DNA of 64,000 nucleotides, taken from NCBI GenBank assembly GCA_017395685.1, contig JAFQOD010000023.1:1-64000 (forward strand). The letters are read 5' to 3'. Positions 1-8,002 of this stretch are shown here, one piece after another (position 1 is the first letter of the stretch; each line of letters opens with the position of its first letter). A program made the position numbers and the translations under genes. Source of the DNA: Clostridia bacterium. GTDB lineage: Bacteria; Bacillota; Clostridia; Christensenellales; Aristaeellaceae. Under the pieces are notes generated by a model, which did no database searches, was not told the origin of the DNA, and was given only the letters and a program-made list of their open reading frames with translations.

Positions 1-57
1 ATGCCTTTGTTCGATTAGGACTACCAATTCTTCTATCTTTGTGTACTCTCTTGACAT
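1..57 (-). CDS. Transposase/OrfA N-terminus (partial)
   Basis: An ATG at 57 (complement) follows a perfect AGGAGGTG ribosome site with six bases spacing, and the frame stays open to the window edge (19 codons, beginning MSREYTKIEELV). Short starts of this type (basic, REYTKIE) are common for the helix-turn-helix OrfA of IS3-family transposases, where OrfA binds the element ends and OrfAB is the DDE transposase. Only the start is visible, so no catalytic residue can be checked. The call depends largely on the terminal-repeat-like sequence upstream. Confidence 0.45.
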   Translation of the reverse strand, partial: MSREYTKIEELVVLIEQRH

Positions 58-65
58 GTAAAACA

Positions 66-99
66 CCTCCTGGCGTAGTTTCCATTCTACAACAGGAGG
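66..99 (-). promoter_or_regulatory. Hairpin that hides the transposase ribosome binding site
   Basis: CCTCCTG (66-72) plus GTAG (75-78) pairs with CTAC (87-90) plus CAGGAGG (93-99), leaving an eight-base loop and a small internal loop. In the leftward transcript the AGGAGG needed for transposase translation lies in the 3' arm of this stem. Read the other way the hairpin is followed by TCTTTTTT and may act as a terminator. Confidence 0.6.
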
Positions 100-164
100 C
101 GTCTTTTTTCTATTGTCCGTTATTCAGGGAACAGTCCAAAAAGAAGAGCGGTTTTTGTTTTGGG

Positions 165-1874
165 TCATCCGTTTCCGGAATTGGATGGATCATGGGTCAG
201 ATATACTTCCCCGGTTTCCCCGCTGAAAATGATTTCATAGCAGGCATAATCGCCGCTGAGTTCAAAGGTGAAATAATAGGTATTGGCTTCAAAGCGAATA
301 CGATAAAGGCTGTGGGGCTCTATCATAAAATATGGGCATATGCGGGCGGAATCCAATTGTTCCCGGGTAAGCTCCGGATAGGTATTGAGCAGCGTGGTTT
401 TGGCCAGCTCCAGGGCCTCTTCTACCGTCAGATGCCCTTCCCCAGGAACGCCGTAAGGATGATCGCCGTTCATATAAATACGGGCATATTTTGCCTTGAT
501 TTCAATGGGCCATTCCCCCCAGTTGCCATACCGGGCTTCCAGGGATGTCAGGATTTCCGCACGCATATTATCCTGCTGTCCGCCTTCCCTGACAACAAAC
601 AGGTGATCGCCTGTATTGCCCTCCATATTTCCCGTAAATATCATTTCATCCCCCAGATCCAGCCAGAATTCCCATTCGTAAAGCCCGGGAATTATTGTCT
701 GCTTCAGGGATGAATACCAGGTAAGGGATTGGGCCTGGGCATCCGTAAGCAGAAATTTGCTGATCAGCGCCTGAAGAACCAGTTCCCTTGCTTTCTCCTC
801 GGGAATACAATCCTCTCCAGGCAGCAGCAAAGCATCATCCAGCAGCCCGCTGGTTTGGAGGACAGGAGATAAAAAGAGGAAATCCCAGCGGTTATTCTCA
901 TCCAGAACAGATTTGCACTGCTGATAAAAAGCTGCCTTTTCCTGCAAGGGGATCCGATAGAAGGCCCCATATTCCTCCAGCAGCGCCATAGCAGCACTCT
1001 CCAGGGGCAGGAATGCATCAATGGCCTCCTGTTTCTGTTCATCGGTACAACGCTGATTATTCTCTGCCAGCCAGCGCACAGCATACACCGTTTCCCCGGC
1101 ATCATCCATATACACCACAAAATCCTGATCGGGGCTGTCAAAGGGCCTGATTTCCACCAGCCTGATGATAAATTCCTGTTGCTGAAGGGTGTAATAGGAG
1201 AAAATATTGGCATTCTGCCAGTATGGATCATTCAGCCAGGGAAGAGATGCGGCATACTTTTCCATCACCGCCTCAACGGCCTTTTTTTGCATCCTGTCCT
1301 CTGCTGCACGCTCTTCCTCCACCAGGATCATAACTTCCGCATGACGTTTCTGATATTCCGCCACGCTGGAAGAGGCGAGAATCTCATTTGTTTTCCCATC
1401 CATCAGTACATAAAAGCTGGGCATTCGATCCTCATGGACCCGATCAATCAGATACAGAGGCCGTACTACACCATCCAGCACATGCTCAATCAGATGCACT
1501 TCGGAAGCCTGGGACAGATCGTTAAAGGGGGTAATGCCGCATGCTTCTTCCCAGTAACGGGTGGCGATATGCGCCGCTTCCGTTTCATCAACCGCCAGAT
1601 TGCTGTGCGCCCAGCCATAGCTGTATTGCCCCTGCAGGCCATACTGCTCCATCAGGCCGGCATACCAGGGCTGCTGATACCATTCTCCTGCAGCAAAATC
1701 TCTGTATCTTGTCATTTCATAAGCCTGAATCAGGGCGTCCAGTTCCATTTCGGCAGGGGTACGTGTTGTAAGCGCCGCATTTTCCGCCAGGGCAATCAGC
1801 CCGCCGCCGGCAATCAGATTCAGAATCATCAGGCAGATCAGCGCCCGCTTCATCCCTTTCATTTCATGCTTCAT
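165..1874 (-). CDS. Secreted protein with PepSY-like repeat modules, function unknown
   Basis: The chosen start (1874) is an ATG preceded by GAGGAGG at seven bases; the open frame extends further upstream without a better site. The 569-residue product begins with a basic N-terminus and a hydrophobic stretch ending near ALAEN, a likely Sec signal peptide without lipobox. The mature part holds about three modules that look alike in layout: a short helix (for example VEEALELAKTTLL), then beta strands ending in a phrase such as GKTNEILASS or GETGEVYLTH. That pattern recalls PepSY/YcdB-type domains of clostridial secreted proteins, but I cannot confirm it without profile searches. It is a single-gene unit after the GH42 terminator, and an insertion sequence sits just past its stop. 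Confidence 0.7.
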   Translation of the reverse strand: MKHEMKGMKRALICLMILNLIAGGGLIALAENAALTTRTPAEMELDALIQAYEMTRYRDFAAGEWYQQPWYAGLMEQYGLQGQYSYGWAHSNLAVDETEAAHIATRYWEEACGITPFNDLSQASEVHLIEHVLDGVVRPLYLIDRVHEDRMPSFYVLMDGKTNEILASSSVAEYQKRHAEVMILVEEERAAEDRMQKKAVEAVMEKYAASLPWLNDPYWQNANIFSYYTLQQQEFIIRLVEIRPFDSPDQDFVVYMDDAGETVYAVRWLAENNQRCTDEQKQEAIDAFLPLESAAMALLEEYGAFYRIPLQEKAAFYQQCKSVLDENNRWDFLFLSPVLQTSGLLDDALLLPGEDCIPEEKARELVLQALISKFLLTDAQAQSLTWYSSLKQTIIPGLYEWEFWLDLGDEMIFTGNMEGNTGDHLFVVREGGQQDNMRAEILTSLEARYGNWGEWPIEIKAKYARIYMNGDHPYGVPGEGHLTVEEALELAKTTLLNTYPELTREQLDSARICPYFMIEPHSLYRIRFEANTYYFTFELSGDYACYEIIFSGETGEVYLTHDPSNSGNG

Positions 1875-1977
1875 CCTGTTTCCTCCTCGTGCAATCCATT
1901 GGCATATCCTGGGCATTTCACTTATAGGACGAAAAGATGCATCCGCTTGTTTCCATTTCTCCCATGATTCTCTTGAT

Positions 1978-1991
1978 TTTACAATTGTAAA
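1978..1991. promoter_or_regulatory. Perfect 14-bp palindrome with a TACA-N2-TGTA core
   Basis: TTTACAATTGTAAA is a perfect palindrome. The core TACAATTGTA fits the general operator form of BlaI/MecI and CopY-family repressors. It lies about 105 bases upstream of the secreted-protein start and abuts the T-tract of the GH42 terminator. No matching regulator gene is in the window, so its role is open. Confidence 0.35.
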
Positions 1992-2023
1992 CAAAAAACG
2001 CCCTGAGAAAGCCCAGGGCGTTT
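1991..2023 (-). terminator. Intrinsic terminator of the lspA-GH42 operon
   Basis: AAACGCCCTG (1996-2005) pairs with CAGGGCGTTT (2014-2023) around an eight-base loop. Reading leftward the stem is followed by a T-rich run (TTTTTTGTTT). It lies 13 bases past the GH42 stop codon. Confidence 0.85.
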
Positions 2024-2035
2024 ATCGATCCAGAT

Positions 2036-4066
2036 TTATTTTCTCTTCAAAGTCAATACTTCATAGGGCTTGAGAATCACTTTTCCGAAAACATCACTGC
2101 CGCTGCGAACATCCATGCATGCCGGAATGGTAACGGCATTCTCATAGGGTACGGTGTTCATCACAAACAGGAAATCCCCCCGATCCCCCACCCGCTGTGT
2201 GCACAATACACCGTAGGGCAGATTTTCCACCAAAGGCTTCAGCCCTGCCTCCTTTGCCACTGCTGCAGAGAAATCCTTAAGGAAATCTTCCCCAGTCCGG
2301 CCTGCGATATAATAGGCCTTGCCCTTGCCGTAAGCGTTCTCCGTCAATGCGGGATAGCCCCGATAGAAATGTTCCTGAAGTTCTGCCAGAACGCTGGCAC
2401 TTTCCGCATGCACCAGCGCACAGAAATCGGAAATTTCATAGGTTTTTCCATTCCAGGTGAAGTGATTATGCTGGGTTTCATCATAGGTATCCAATTCTTC
2501 ATCCCAGATCCCCATCACTTCCCGGAGGGGCCCGGGGAAGCCGCCCATGAAGCACAGATCCTCTTCATCCACCCAGCCGGAAATATAGGTGGAAATATAG
2601 GTGCCGCCCTTTTCCACAAAGGCCTTCACCTTATCCGCAAAACCGGGCCGCAGCATATAGGTCATAGGCCCGCAAACAATGCGGTATTTTTCAATCTCAC
2701 ATGTTTCGTCGATCACATCCACGCCGTAACCGGCCCGGACGAATCCATTGTAATGGCCGTCGATTGCCTTTTCGTATCCTTTATTGATATTACTGCCGAA
2801 CTGGGCATCTTCCAAAGCCCAGCAATTTTCCCAGTCAAAGATCAAGGCAATTTTATTTTCCGTACCTGCGCCCAGCACATCCGTCAGATGGGCCAGGGTA
2901 TCCCCCACCTGGCAGATTTCTTTATATATCCGGTTCTGATCACTGTTATCATGGGATACAACAGCACCGTGGAACTTTTCCGAAGATCCCCTGCCCTTCC
3001 GGAACTGGAAATACTGCACCGTATCCGATCCATGGGCAACGGCCTGCAGGCCCTGCAGCATCAGAATGCCAGGGGCATGCAGCCGGTTAATGGGCTGCCA
3101 GTTGACAGAGGAAGGGGAAGATTCCATCAGCATAAAAGGTTTATTGCCGCATACACCCCGCATCAGATCATGACAGAAAGCGGAATGGGCGGCCACCTGG
3201 GCATCCCGTTCATCATTGGTCCAGGAGGGATAATTATCCCAGGAAGAGCGATCCAGCAGCCGCCCCAGTTCAAAATAATTGATTCCCCGGGTTGTATGCA
3301 TCAGATTGGTGGTGCAGGGAATATCCGGGGTAATGCATTTGAGGGGCTCAATTTCCCAGGCATAAAAATCGCAGAATTGCTGGGTAGTAAATCGCCTCCA
3401 GGCCAGATTCAGGCCATGGCTGCCCCGCTCACCAAGATGGGAGGGGCTGTGAATCTGATCAAAAGAGGTATAGCGATGGCTCCAGAAGGTATTCCACCAG
3501 CTGTCATTCAGGTTATCAATAGTGCCATACCGTTCCTTCAGCCATTCCCGGAATTTTTCCTGACACAAATCACAATGGCATTCCCCGCCGTATTCATTGG
3601 AAATATGCCACATGCCAAGGGCAGGATGATCCTTATACCGTTCCGCCAGCAATGTATTGATCCTGCGCACCTTTTCCCTATACACAGGGGACGTGAGGCA
3701 ATGATTGTGACGGGCATTGAAAAATTCCCGCCGTCCGTCATCCCGGGCACGCAGCACCTCCGGATATTTTTCCGCCATCCAGGCAGGGCGTGCGCCGCTG
3801 GGGGTTGCCAGAACGGCCTTGATGCCATTGGCAGCCAGCATATCCATCACTTCATCCAGCCATTCGAAATGGAATTCCCCTTCCCTGGGCTCCAGCATGG
3901 CCCAGGAAAAAATGCCGACTGACAGGGTATTGATTCCGGCCTTCACGGCCAGTTCCATATCTTTTTTCCAGATGGTATCCTTTTGATTGATCCACTGCTC
4001 GGGATTATAATCGCCGCCATGGAGAAATACAGGCTTATCCTTCATAATCGGGGGGTATTGTGCCAT
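2036..4066 (-). CDS. Beta-galactosidase, glycoside hydrolase family 42
   Basis: The protein (676 residues from the ATG at 4066; AGAGG lies nine bases upstream, while an ATG three codons earlier abuts it) has the GH42 layout. An N-terminal TIM barrel starts with LHGGDYNPEQW, the acid/base Glu158 is in HISNEYG, and the nucleophile Glu315 is in LMESSPSS. A cysteine cluster (CHCDLC) just after the acid/base matches the zinc site of many GH42 enzymes. A trimerisation domain and a short beta C-terminal domain follow. There is no signal peptide, so it acts in the cytoplasm on imported galactosides, releasing terminal beta-galactose. It is last in a leftward operon behind tlyA (23-base gap), an unexpected partner for RNA-modification genes; co-transcription may be incidental. 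Confidence 0.93.
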   Translation of the reverse strand: MAQYPPIMKDKPVFLHGGDYNPEQWINQKDTIWKKDMELAVKAGINTLSVGIFSWAMLEPREGEFHFEWLDEVMDMLAANGIKAVLATPSGARPAWMAEKYPEVLRARDDGRREFFNARHNHCLTSPVYREKVRRINTLLAERYKDHPALGMWHISNEYGGECHCDLCQEKFREWLKERYGTIDNLNDSWWNTFWSHRYTSFDQIHSPSHLGERGSHGLNLAWRRFTTQQFCDFYAWEIEPLKCITPDIPCTTNLMHTTRGINYFELGRLLDRSSWDNYPSWTNDERDAQVAAHSAFCHDLMRGVCGNKPFMLMESSPSSVNWQPINRLHAPGILMLQGLQAVAHGSDTVQYFQFRKGRGSSEKFHGAVVSHDNSDQNRIYKEICQVGDTLAHLTDVLGAGTENKIALIFDWENCWALEDAQFGSNINKGYEKAIDGHYNGFVRAGYGVDVIDETCEIEKYRIVCGPMTYMLRPGFADKVKAFVEKGGTYISTYISGWVDEEDLCFMGGFPGPLREVMGIWDEELDTYDETQHNHFTWNGKTYEISDFCALVHAESASVLAELQEHFYRGYPALTENAYGKGKAYYIAGRTGEDFLKDFSAAVAKEAGLKPLVENLPYGVLCTQRVGDRGDFLFVMNTVPYENAVTIPACMDVRSGSDVFGKVILKPYEVLTLKRK

Positions 4067-4089
4067 GATTTTCATCCTCTCATCTGTGC

Positions 4090-4899
4090 TTATTTGCGAT
4101 ACAATTCCAATTCTTTGGCTTTTTCCACCGCCTGATAGACCTGTTCCTCCAGAACAGGGGGGCATTCGCCGCCCAGCACCACATGCAGGAAAAATTCCCT
4201 GGTTCCCGCATTCCCCGTCACATGGGAATGGGTAATTGCTTTAACGGATGTACCCGGCATGGCGTTCACATCCCGGATCAGATCAAACAGGAGCGGCGCA
4301 TACTGATCATCGGCAATGACGCCTGTACGCCTGGCCTCCGCATCGTCGATTTCAAAAAGCGGCTTCACCAGGCAGCAAAGCTCCCCTTCCCCATGCATTA
4401 CCGCAGAAAAATACGGGATAGCTTTACGCAGGGAAAGATAGCTTACATCCACCGTGCCGAAAAAAGGCCGCGGATCCAGATGCAGCAGCCTTTCATCGCT
4501 GATGTTGGTTTTTTCCAGATTCACCACATGGGGATCCTGCCGCAGCTTCCCCATCAGCTGGCCAAAGCCGACATCCACCGCATACACCTTTTCTGCGCCC
4601 CGCTGCACCAGGCAATCGGTAAATCCCCCTGTGCAGGCTCCGGCGTCAATGCAGATGCGGCCGGTCACATCGATGCCGAAATCCTCCAGCGCACCGGCCA
4701 TTTTGAAGCCTCCCTTGCTGGCATAGGGAAGCACGCCCTTCAGCGTCACTTCCTGATCTTCCTTCACCATGGCCCCGTTCTTTGCCTTCTGGCCGTTGAT
4801 ATATACTTCTCCCGCCATGATCCGGGCAGCAGCCTCTTTTTCATTCCGGCATGCGCCCATTTCCACCAGCCGGTCAATCAGCTTTTGTTTTTTTGCCAT
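4090..4899 (-). CDS. tlyA: TlyA-type rRNA 2'-O-methyltransferase (S4 + FtsJ domains)
   Basis: The 269-residue protein has an N-terminal S4 RNA-binding domain (about 1-65, with RLVEMGACRNEKEAAARIMAGEV and VYINGQ) and a C-terminal Rossmann FtsJ/RrmJ methyltransferase fold. The SAM-binding loop is DAGACTGGFTD (85-95), followed by YAVDVGFGQL. Characterised TlyA enzymes methylate ribose of C1409 in 16S rRNA and C1920 in 23S rRNA; older annotation calls them haemolysins. Length and domain order are normal for the family. The gene starts two bases after the rluD stop, so they are translated as one operon of RNA-modifying enzymes with lspA upstream. Confidence 0.92.
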   Translation of the reverse strand: MAKKQKLIDRLVEMGACRNEKEAAARIMAGEVYINGQKAKNGAMVKEDQEVTLKGVLPYASKGGFKMAGALEDFGIDVTGRICIDAGACTGGFTDCLVQRGAEKVYAVDVGFGQLMGKLRQDPHVVNLEKTNISDERLLHLDPRPFFGTVDVSYLSLRKAIPYFSAVMHGEGELCCLVKPLFEIDDAEARRTGVIADDQYAPLLFDLIRDVNAMPGTSVKAITHSHVTGNAGTREFFLHVVLGGECPPVLEEQVYQAVEKAKELELYRK

Positions 4900-4901
4900 G
4901 A

Positions 4902-5768
4902 TTATTCCTCCGCAAAAGGACAGGGGGCAATAAACTGCATCCTTTCCCCTGTTGCCGGATGGGTAAAGGCCAGGGAATAGGCATGCAGCATCAGCCGCGC
5001 CGCATGGGGCATCCGTTTGTGGCCGTAAATTTCATCCCCCAGTACCGGATGGCCGATGCTGGCCATATGCACCCTGATCTGATGGGTACGTCCCGTGATG
5101 ATATGCACATCCAGCAGGGTGCGGTCAGGCATTTCCTTCAGCACTTTCCATTCCGTTTTCGCCCATCTGCCTTCCGGATCCACCGCCATTTTCTTGCGGT
5201 CATTCTTGCTGCGGGCGATGGGGCGCTCTATCTCACCGGCAGGTTCCTTCATTTTTCCGTATACATAGGCCCTGTAATGCTTTTCCATCTCCCGGTTGGC
5301 CAGCTGCTCCGAAAGGGCGGCATGGGCCTGATCGTTTTTTGCCACCAGCATCACGCCGCTGGTATCCTTATCCAGCCGATGTACGATTCCCGGCCGCATT
5401 TCCCCGCCGATGCCGGAAAGGCTGTCCAGATGATACAAAAGGGCATTGACCAGCGTGCCATCATCATTTCCTGCCGCAGGATGCACCACCATACCCTCCG
5501 GCTTGATCACCACCGCCAAATGGGCATCCTGATAGAGAATTTCCAGGGGCAGATCCTGGGCTTCAGCCCGGGCAGGCTTAATCTGAGGCATATCCAGTTG
5601 AATCAGGGCGCCGGCATTGGGCTTGCAGGACGGCTTTGATTCGGCCTTTCCGTTTACTGTAACACACCCTTCTTTGATTAGCCCCGCAGCCCGGGAGCGG
5701 GTCAGTTCCCCGTCCCTGGATAAAATCACATCCAGCCGATCCCCGTCGGCAATCCATTCCCGTATCAT
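4902..5768 (-). CDS. rluD: RluD-family 23S rRNA pseudouridine synthase
   Basis: The protein (288 residues from 5768) has an S4 domain (about 10-70) and the RluA/RluD catalytic domain. The catalytic Asp133 is in the motif HRLDKDTSG, and the family block RTHQIRVHMASIGHPVLGD is present. Homologues convert uridines of helix 69 of 23S rRNA to pseudouridine. I chose the ATG that overlaps the lspA stop in an ATGA junction because GGAGAAAGAC sits directly before it; a longer frame reaches 5813 but lies wholly inside lspA. Tight coupling of lspA and an rluD-like gene is common in Bacillota. Confidence 0.93.
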   Translation of the reverse strand: MIREWIADGDRLDVILSRDGELTRSRAAGLIKEGCVTVNGKAESKPSCKPNAGALIQLDMPQIKPARAEAQDLPLEILYQDAHLAVVIKPEGMVVHPAAGNDDGTLVNALLYHLDSLSGIGGEMRPGIVHRLDKDTSGVMLVAKNDQAHAALSEQLANREMEKHYRAYVYGKMKEPAGEIERPIARSKNDRKKMAVDPEGRWAKTEWKVLKEMPDRTLLDVHIITGRTHQIRVHMASIGHPVLGDEIYGHKRMPHAARLMLHAYSLAFTHPATGERMQFIAPCPFAEE

Positions 5769-6214
5769 GTCTTTCTCCAATCCTGGGGGCGAAACAGCAG
5801 GCTGAAGGCGCACAGCGCCACCCCGCAGACCACGCCCACATCCGCCAGATTAAAAATATAAAAATCGATAAACAATACCTCGATCATATCCATCACATAG
5901 CCATAGGCCACCCGGTCAATGATATTGCCAAGGGCCCCTCCGGCAATCAGGGACAGGGAAAGCGGGGCCATACCGGAAAGCTTCATTCCCCGCAGCAGCC
6001 AGATGGCTGCCCCGATCAGGAGCAGCGATAGAATCAGCACCAGATACGTATTGCCGGTGAGAAGCCCCATCGCCGCACCGGTATTCTGGGCAGAGCGAAT
6101 AGCCAGCACGCCATCCATCAGAACAAAATCTGCCCCATCCGTTGCCATCTTCATGATCCGGTCGGCAATCAGTATGAATACCCCTGGAAAAATCCAAAGC
6201 AGTGCCCGTTTCAT
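5765..6214 (-). CDS. lspA: Lipoprotein signal peptidase (signal peptidase II)
   Basis: The 149-residue membrane protein has four hydrophobic segments and the signature motifs of LspA: NTGAAMG, then GGALGNIIDR with catalytic Asp100, and FNLADVG with catalytic Asp125. It is an aspartyl protease in the cytoplasmic membrane that removes the signal peptide of diacylglyceryl-modified prolipoproteins. The partner enzyme Lgt is at 41322-42095. The gene lies 10 bases after the DUF5665 gene and overlaps rluD by four bases. Length is normal, slightly short at the N-terminus. Confidence 0.95.
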   Translation of the reverse strand: MKRALLWIFPGVFILIADRIMKMATDGADFVLMDGVLAIRSAQNTGAAMGLLTGNTYLVLILSLLLIGAAIWLLRGMKLSGMAPLSLSLIAGGALGNIIDRVAYGYVMDMIEVLFIDFYIFNLADVGVVCGVALCAFSLLFRPQDWRKT

Positions 6215-6224
6215 TCTTTTTCCT

Positions 6225-6491
6225 TCACTTCATCCGCATTTGCACCAGGGTGATCACCTGGGCCACAAAATCGCTGATCAGGGGCAGCTTCCGTTTTGCC
6301 ACCTCCTGCAGGATCAGCAGCATCACCGTGCCTAAGAATGCAAATCCGATCATGGCCCCGAATCCTCTGGCCACACCCTGAAAAAATGCGTCTCTCAATC
6401 TTCTTTTTCTATCAGATTCGAAGCGCACATATTCATCCAGCCGCATCCGTTCTGCAGCGGCAATAAAGCGTTCCAGCTGATCATTCAGCAT
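6225..6491 (-). CDS. DUF5665 small membrane protein
   Basis: From the ATG at 6491 the product has 88 residues. A charged amphipathic N-terminus (LERFIAAAERMRLDEYVRF) precedes GVARGFGAMIGFAFLGTVML, a single membrane segment, and an amphipathic tail (LPLISDFVAQVI). This order matches DUF5665 proteins of clostridia, which have no known function. The start is fixed by GGGGGTGAAGGA directly before it. The gene leads the lspA operon, so it may serve envelope or secretion functions, but that is inference from position only. Confidence 0.8.
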   Translation of the reverse strand: MLNDQLERFIAAAERMRLDEYVRFESDRKRRLRDAFFQGVARGFGAMIGFAFLGTVMLLILQEVAKRKLPLISDFVAQVITLVQMRMK

Positions 6492-6497
6492 TCCTTC

Positions 6498-6513
6498 ACC
6501 CCCTGTCGGGGGT
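6498..6513 (-). promoter_or_regulatory. Small hairpin sequestering the DUF5665 ribosome binding site
   Basis: In the transcript ACCCCC pairs perfectly with GGGGGT across the tetraloop GACA. The G-rich arm is the ribosome binding region of the first gene of the operon, ending seven bases before its ATG. Confidence 0.5.
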
Positions 6514-6535
6514 AGTTTTCCCTGCATACAAATTT

Positions 6536-6564
6536 ATTATAGCAGTGAAAGCTCCGATTCGCAA
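6536..6564 (-). promoter_or_regulatory. Promoter of the DUF5665-lspA-rluD-tlyA-GH42 operon
   Basis: On the complement: TTGCGA (6564-6559), 17-base spacer, TATAAT (6541-6536). The sequence from two bases before the -35 to past the -10 is nearly repeated at the PrsA-like foldase promoter (45373-45401). Confidence 0.7.
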
Positions 6565-6613
6565 GGTGAACCGATTTTTCTTTTCAAACATAGTATGTTT
6601 TGTCAGCTTCTAT

Positions 6614-6642
6614 TTGACAGATACTGAAAAAATCGTTACAAT
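6614..6642 (+). promoter_or_regulatory. Promoter of the aspartate kinase gene
   Basis: TTGACA (6614-6619), 17-base spacer, TACAAT (6637-6642), 33 bases before the chosen start codon. It is arranged divergently from the lspA operon promoter. Confidence 0.75.
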
Positions 6643-6674
6643 ATATAGGTTAATAAATATTGGGGTGAATGAAG

Positions 6675-7988
6675 ATGATCGTAACGAAATTCGGCGGCAG
6701 TTCCCTGGCCGATGCAGCGCAGTTTATCAAGGTCCGTGATATTATCCACATGGATCACGAACGGAAATATATCGTCCCCAGCGCCCCTGGCAAGCGGGGC
6801 CCCGGTGATGACAAAATCACCGATCTGTTGTATGCCTGTCATGAAGCCGCCCAGAAGGGAAAGGCCTTCCGCCATCTGCTGGAGCGCATCCGCTCCCGTT
6901 ATGAAGAAATTTCCGATGAGTTGGAAATCCCCTTTGATCTGAATAGCGAATTTTCCGTCATCGAAGAAGCGCTGAAAAACGGTGCCTCCAGGGATTATGC
7001 TGCCAGCCGCGGGGAATACTTGAATGGCAAAATGCTTTCCAGGTTCCTTGATATTCCCTTTGTGGATGCAGCGGACGTGGTGCTTTTCAACCGTGAAGGA
7101 CGATTGATGGAAGAAGAAACCAATACCCGCATTGCCAATTGCCTGCGCAATCTGCCCCGTGCCATCATTCCCGGCTTTTACGGCGCCGATGTGGATGGCA
7201 ACATCCGCACCTTCTCCCGGGGTGGCAGCGATGTATCCGGCGCCCTGGTTGCCCGCGCCGTCAATGCGGATGTATATGAAAACTGGACGGATGTAACCGG
7301 CTTCAGGATGGCTGATCCCCGGATCGTGCCCGACGCCCAGTACATCGCCACCATCACCTACCGTGAATTGCGGGAACTTTCCTACATGGGGGCGGGGGTG
7401 CTGCATGAAGATGCCGTTTTCCCCGTCCGCAAGGCCGGCATTCCCACCAACATCCGCAATACCAACGATCCCAAGCATCCCGGCACCATGATCCGCGCCA
7501 ATGCAGGCCAGGATGATCCGGCCCATGTAATCACCGGTATTGCCGGTCATAAGGGCTTTTGTATCGTATCCATCGAAAAGGATATGATGAATGCGGAGCT
7601 GGGCTTTGGCCGCCGCGTGCTCCAGGCCTTTGAAGAATACAATATCAATTTTGAGCACCTGCCTACCGGAATTGATACCATGTGCGTGGTGGTGCATCAG
7701 AAGGAACTGGCCTCCCATCGGGAAGAAGTGATCCGCCGCATCTGCGAGCTGGTTGATCCCGATCAGGTGACGGTACATGAAAATCTGGCGCTGATCGCCA
7801 CTGTGGGCCGGGGCATGGTGCGCAATTTCGGTACTGCCGCCCGCCTGTTCACCGCCATTTCTTCCCAGGGCATCTCTATCCGCACCATCGATCAGGGCAG
7901 CAGCGAGCTGAATATCATCGTTGGCGTGGATGAATCTGATTTCGAAGAAGCCGTCAAGGCCATTTACGATACCTTTGTCCGCATCTGA
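6675..7988 (+). CDS. lysC: Aspartate kinase
   Basis: The protein (437 residues from 6675) catalyses ATP-dependent phosphorylation of L-aspartate, the first step to lysine, threonine and methionine. It starts with the kinase motif VTKFGGSSLADA, has the amino-acid-kinase core (FSRGGSDVSGALVARAVNADVYENWTDV) and two C-terminal ACT modules (about 300-437) that usually bind the feedback inhibitor. I prefer the second ATG (6675) because GGTGA then has proper spacing; the first ATG (6669) touches the ribosome site. Length and ACT layout suit a monofunctional clostridial enzyme. The downstream lipase starts only 14 bases later, so the two may be co-transcribed despite unrelated roles. Confidence 0.93.
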   Translation: MIVTKFGGSSLADAAQFIKVRDIIHMDHERKYIVPSAPGKRGPGDDKITDLLYACHEAAQKGKAFRHLLERIRSRYEEISDELEIPFDLNSEFSVIEEALKNGASRDYAASRGEYLNGKMLSRFLDIPFVDAADVVLFNREGRLMEEETNTRIANCLRNLPRAIIPGFYGADVDGNIRTFSRGGSDVSGALVARAVNADVYENWTDVTGFRMADPRIVPDAQYIATITYRELRELSYMGAGVLHEDAVFPVRKAGIPTNIRNTNDPKHPGTMIRANAGQDDPAHVITGIAGHKGFCIVSIEKDMMNAELGFGRRVLQAFEEYNINFEHLPTGIDTMCVVVHQKELASHREEVIRRICELVDPDQVTVHENLALIATVGRGMVRNFGTAARLFTAISSQGISIRTIDQGSSELNIIVGVDESDFEEAVKAIYDTFVRI

Positions 7989-8002
7989 TAAGGAGATATG
8001 CC

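Larger units (their letters stand above)
1..138 (-). mobile_element. End of an IS3-family (IS150-like) insertion sequence, truncated by the window edge
   Basis: The segment reads leftward. Its outer end (about 138 inward) begins TGGACTGTTCCC and continues to a GGACA block about 20 bases in, which resembles the terminal repeat of IS150-group elements (ACTG..CCC...GGAC). A transposase-like start codon follows about 80 bases further in. The element stops 26 bases from the stop codon of the neighbouring secreted-protein gene, so it inserted just downstream of it. The other end and most of the transposase lie outside the window. Family assignment rests on the end sequence and 19 codons, so it is moderate only. 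Confidence 0.5.

Noticed and set aside
39-713. Rightward frame across the insertion-sequence end and into the secreted-protein gene
   Set aside because: It crosses the element boundary and runs antisense to a gene with a signal peptide and ribosome site.
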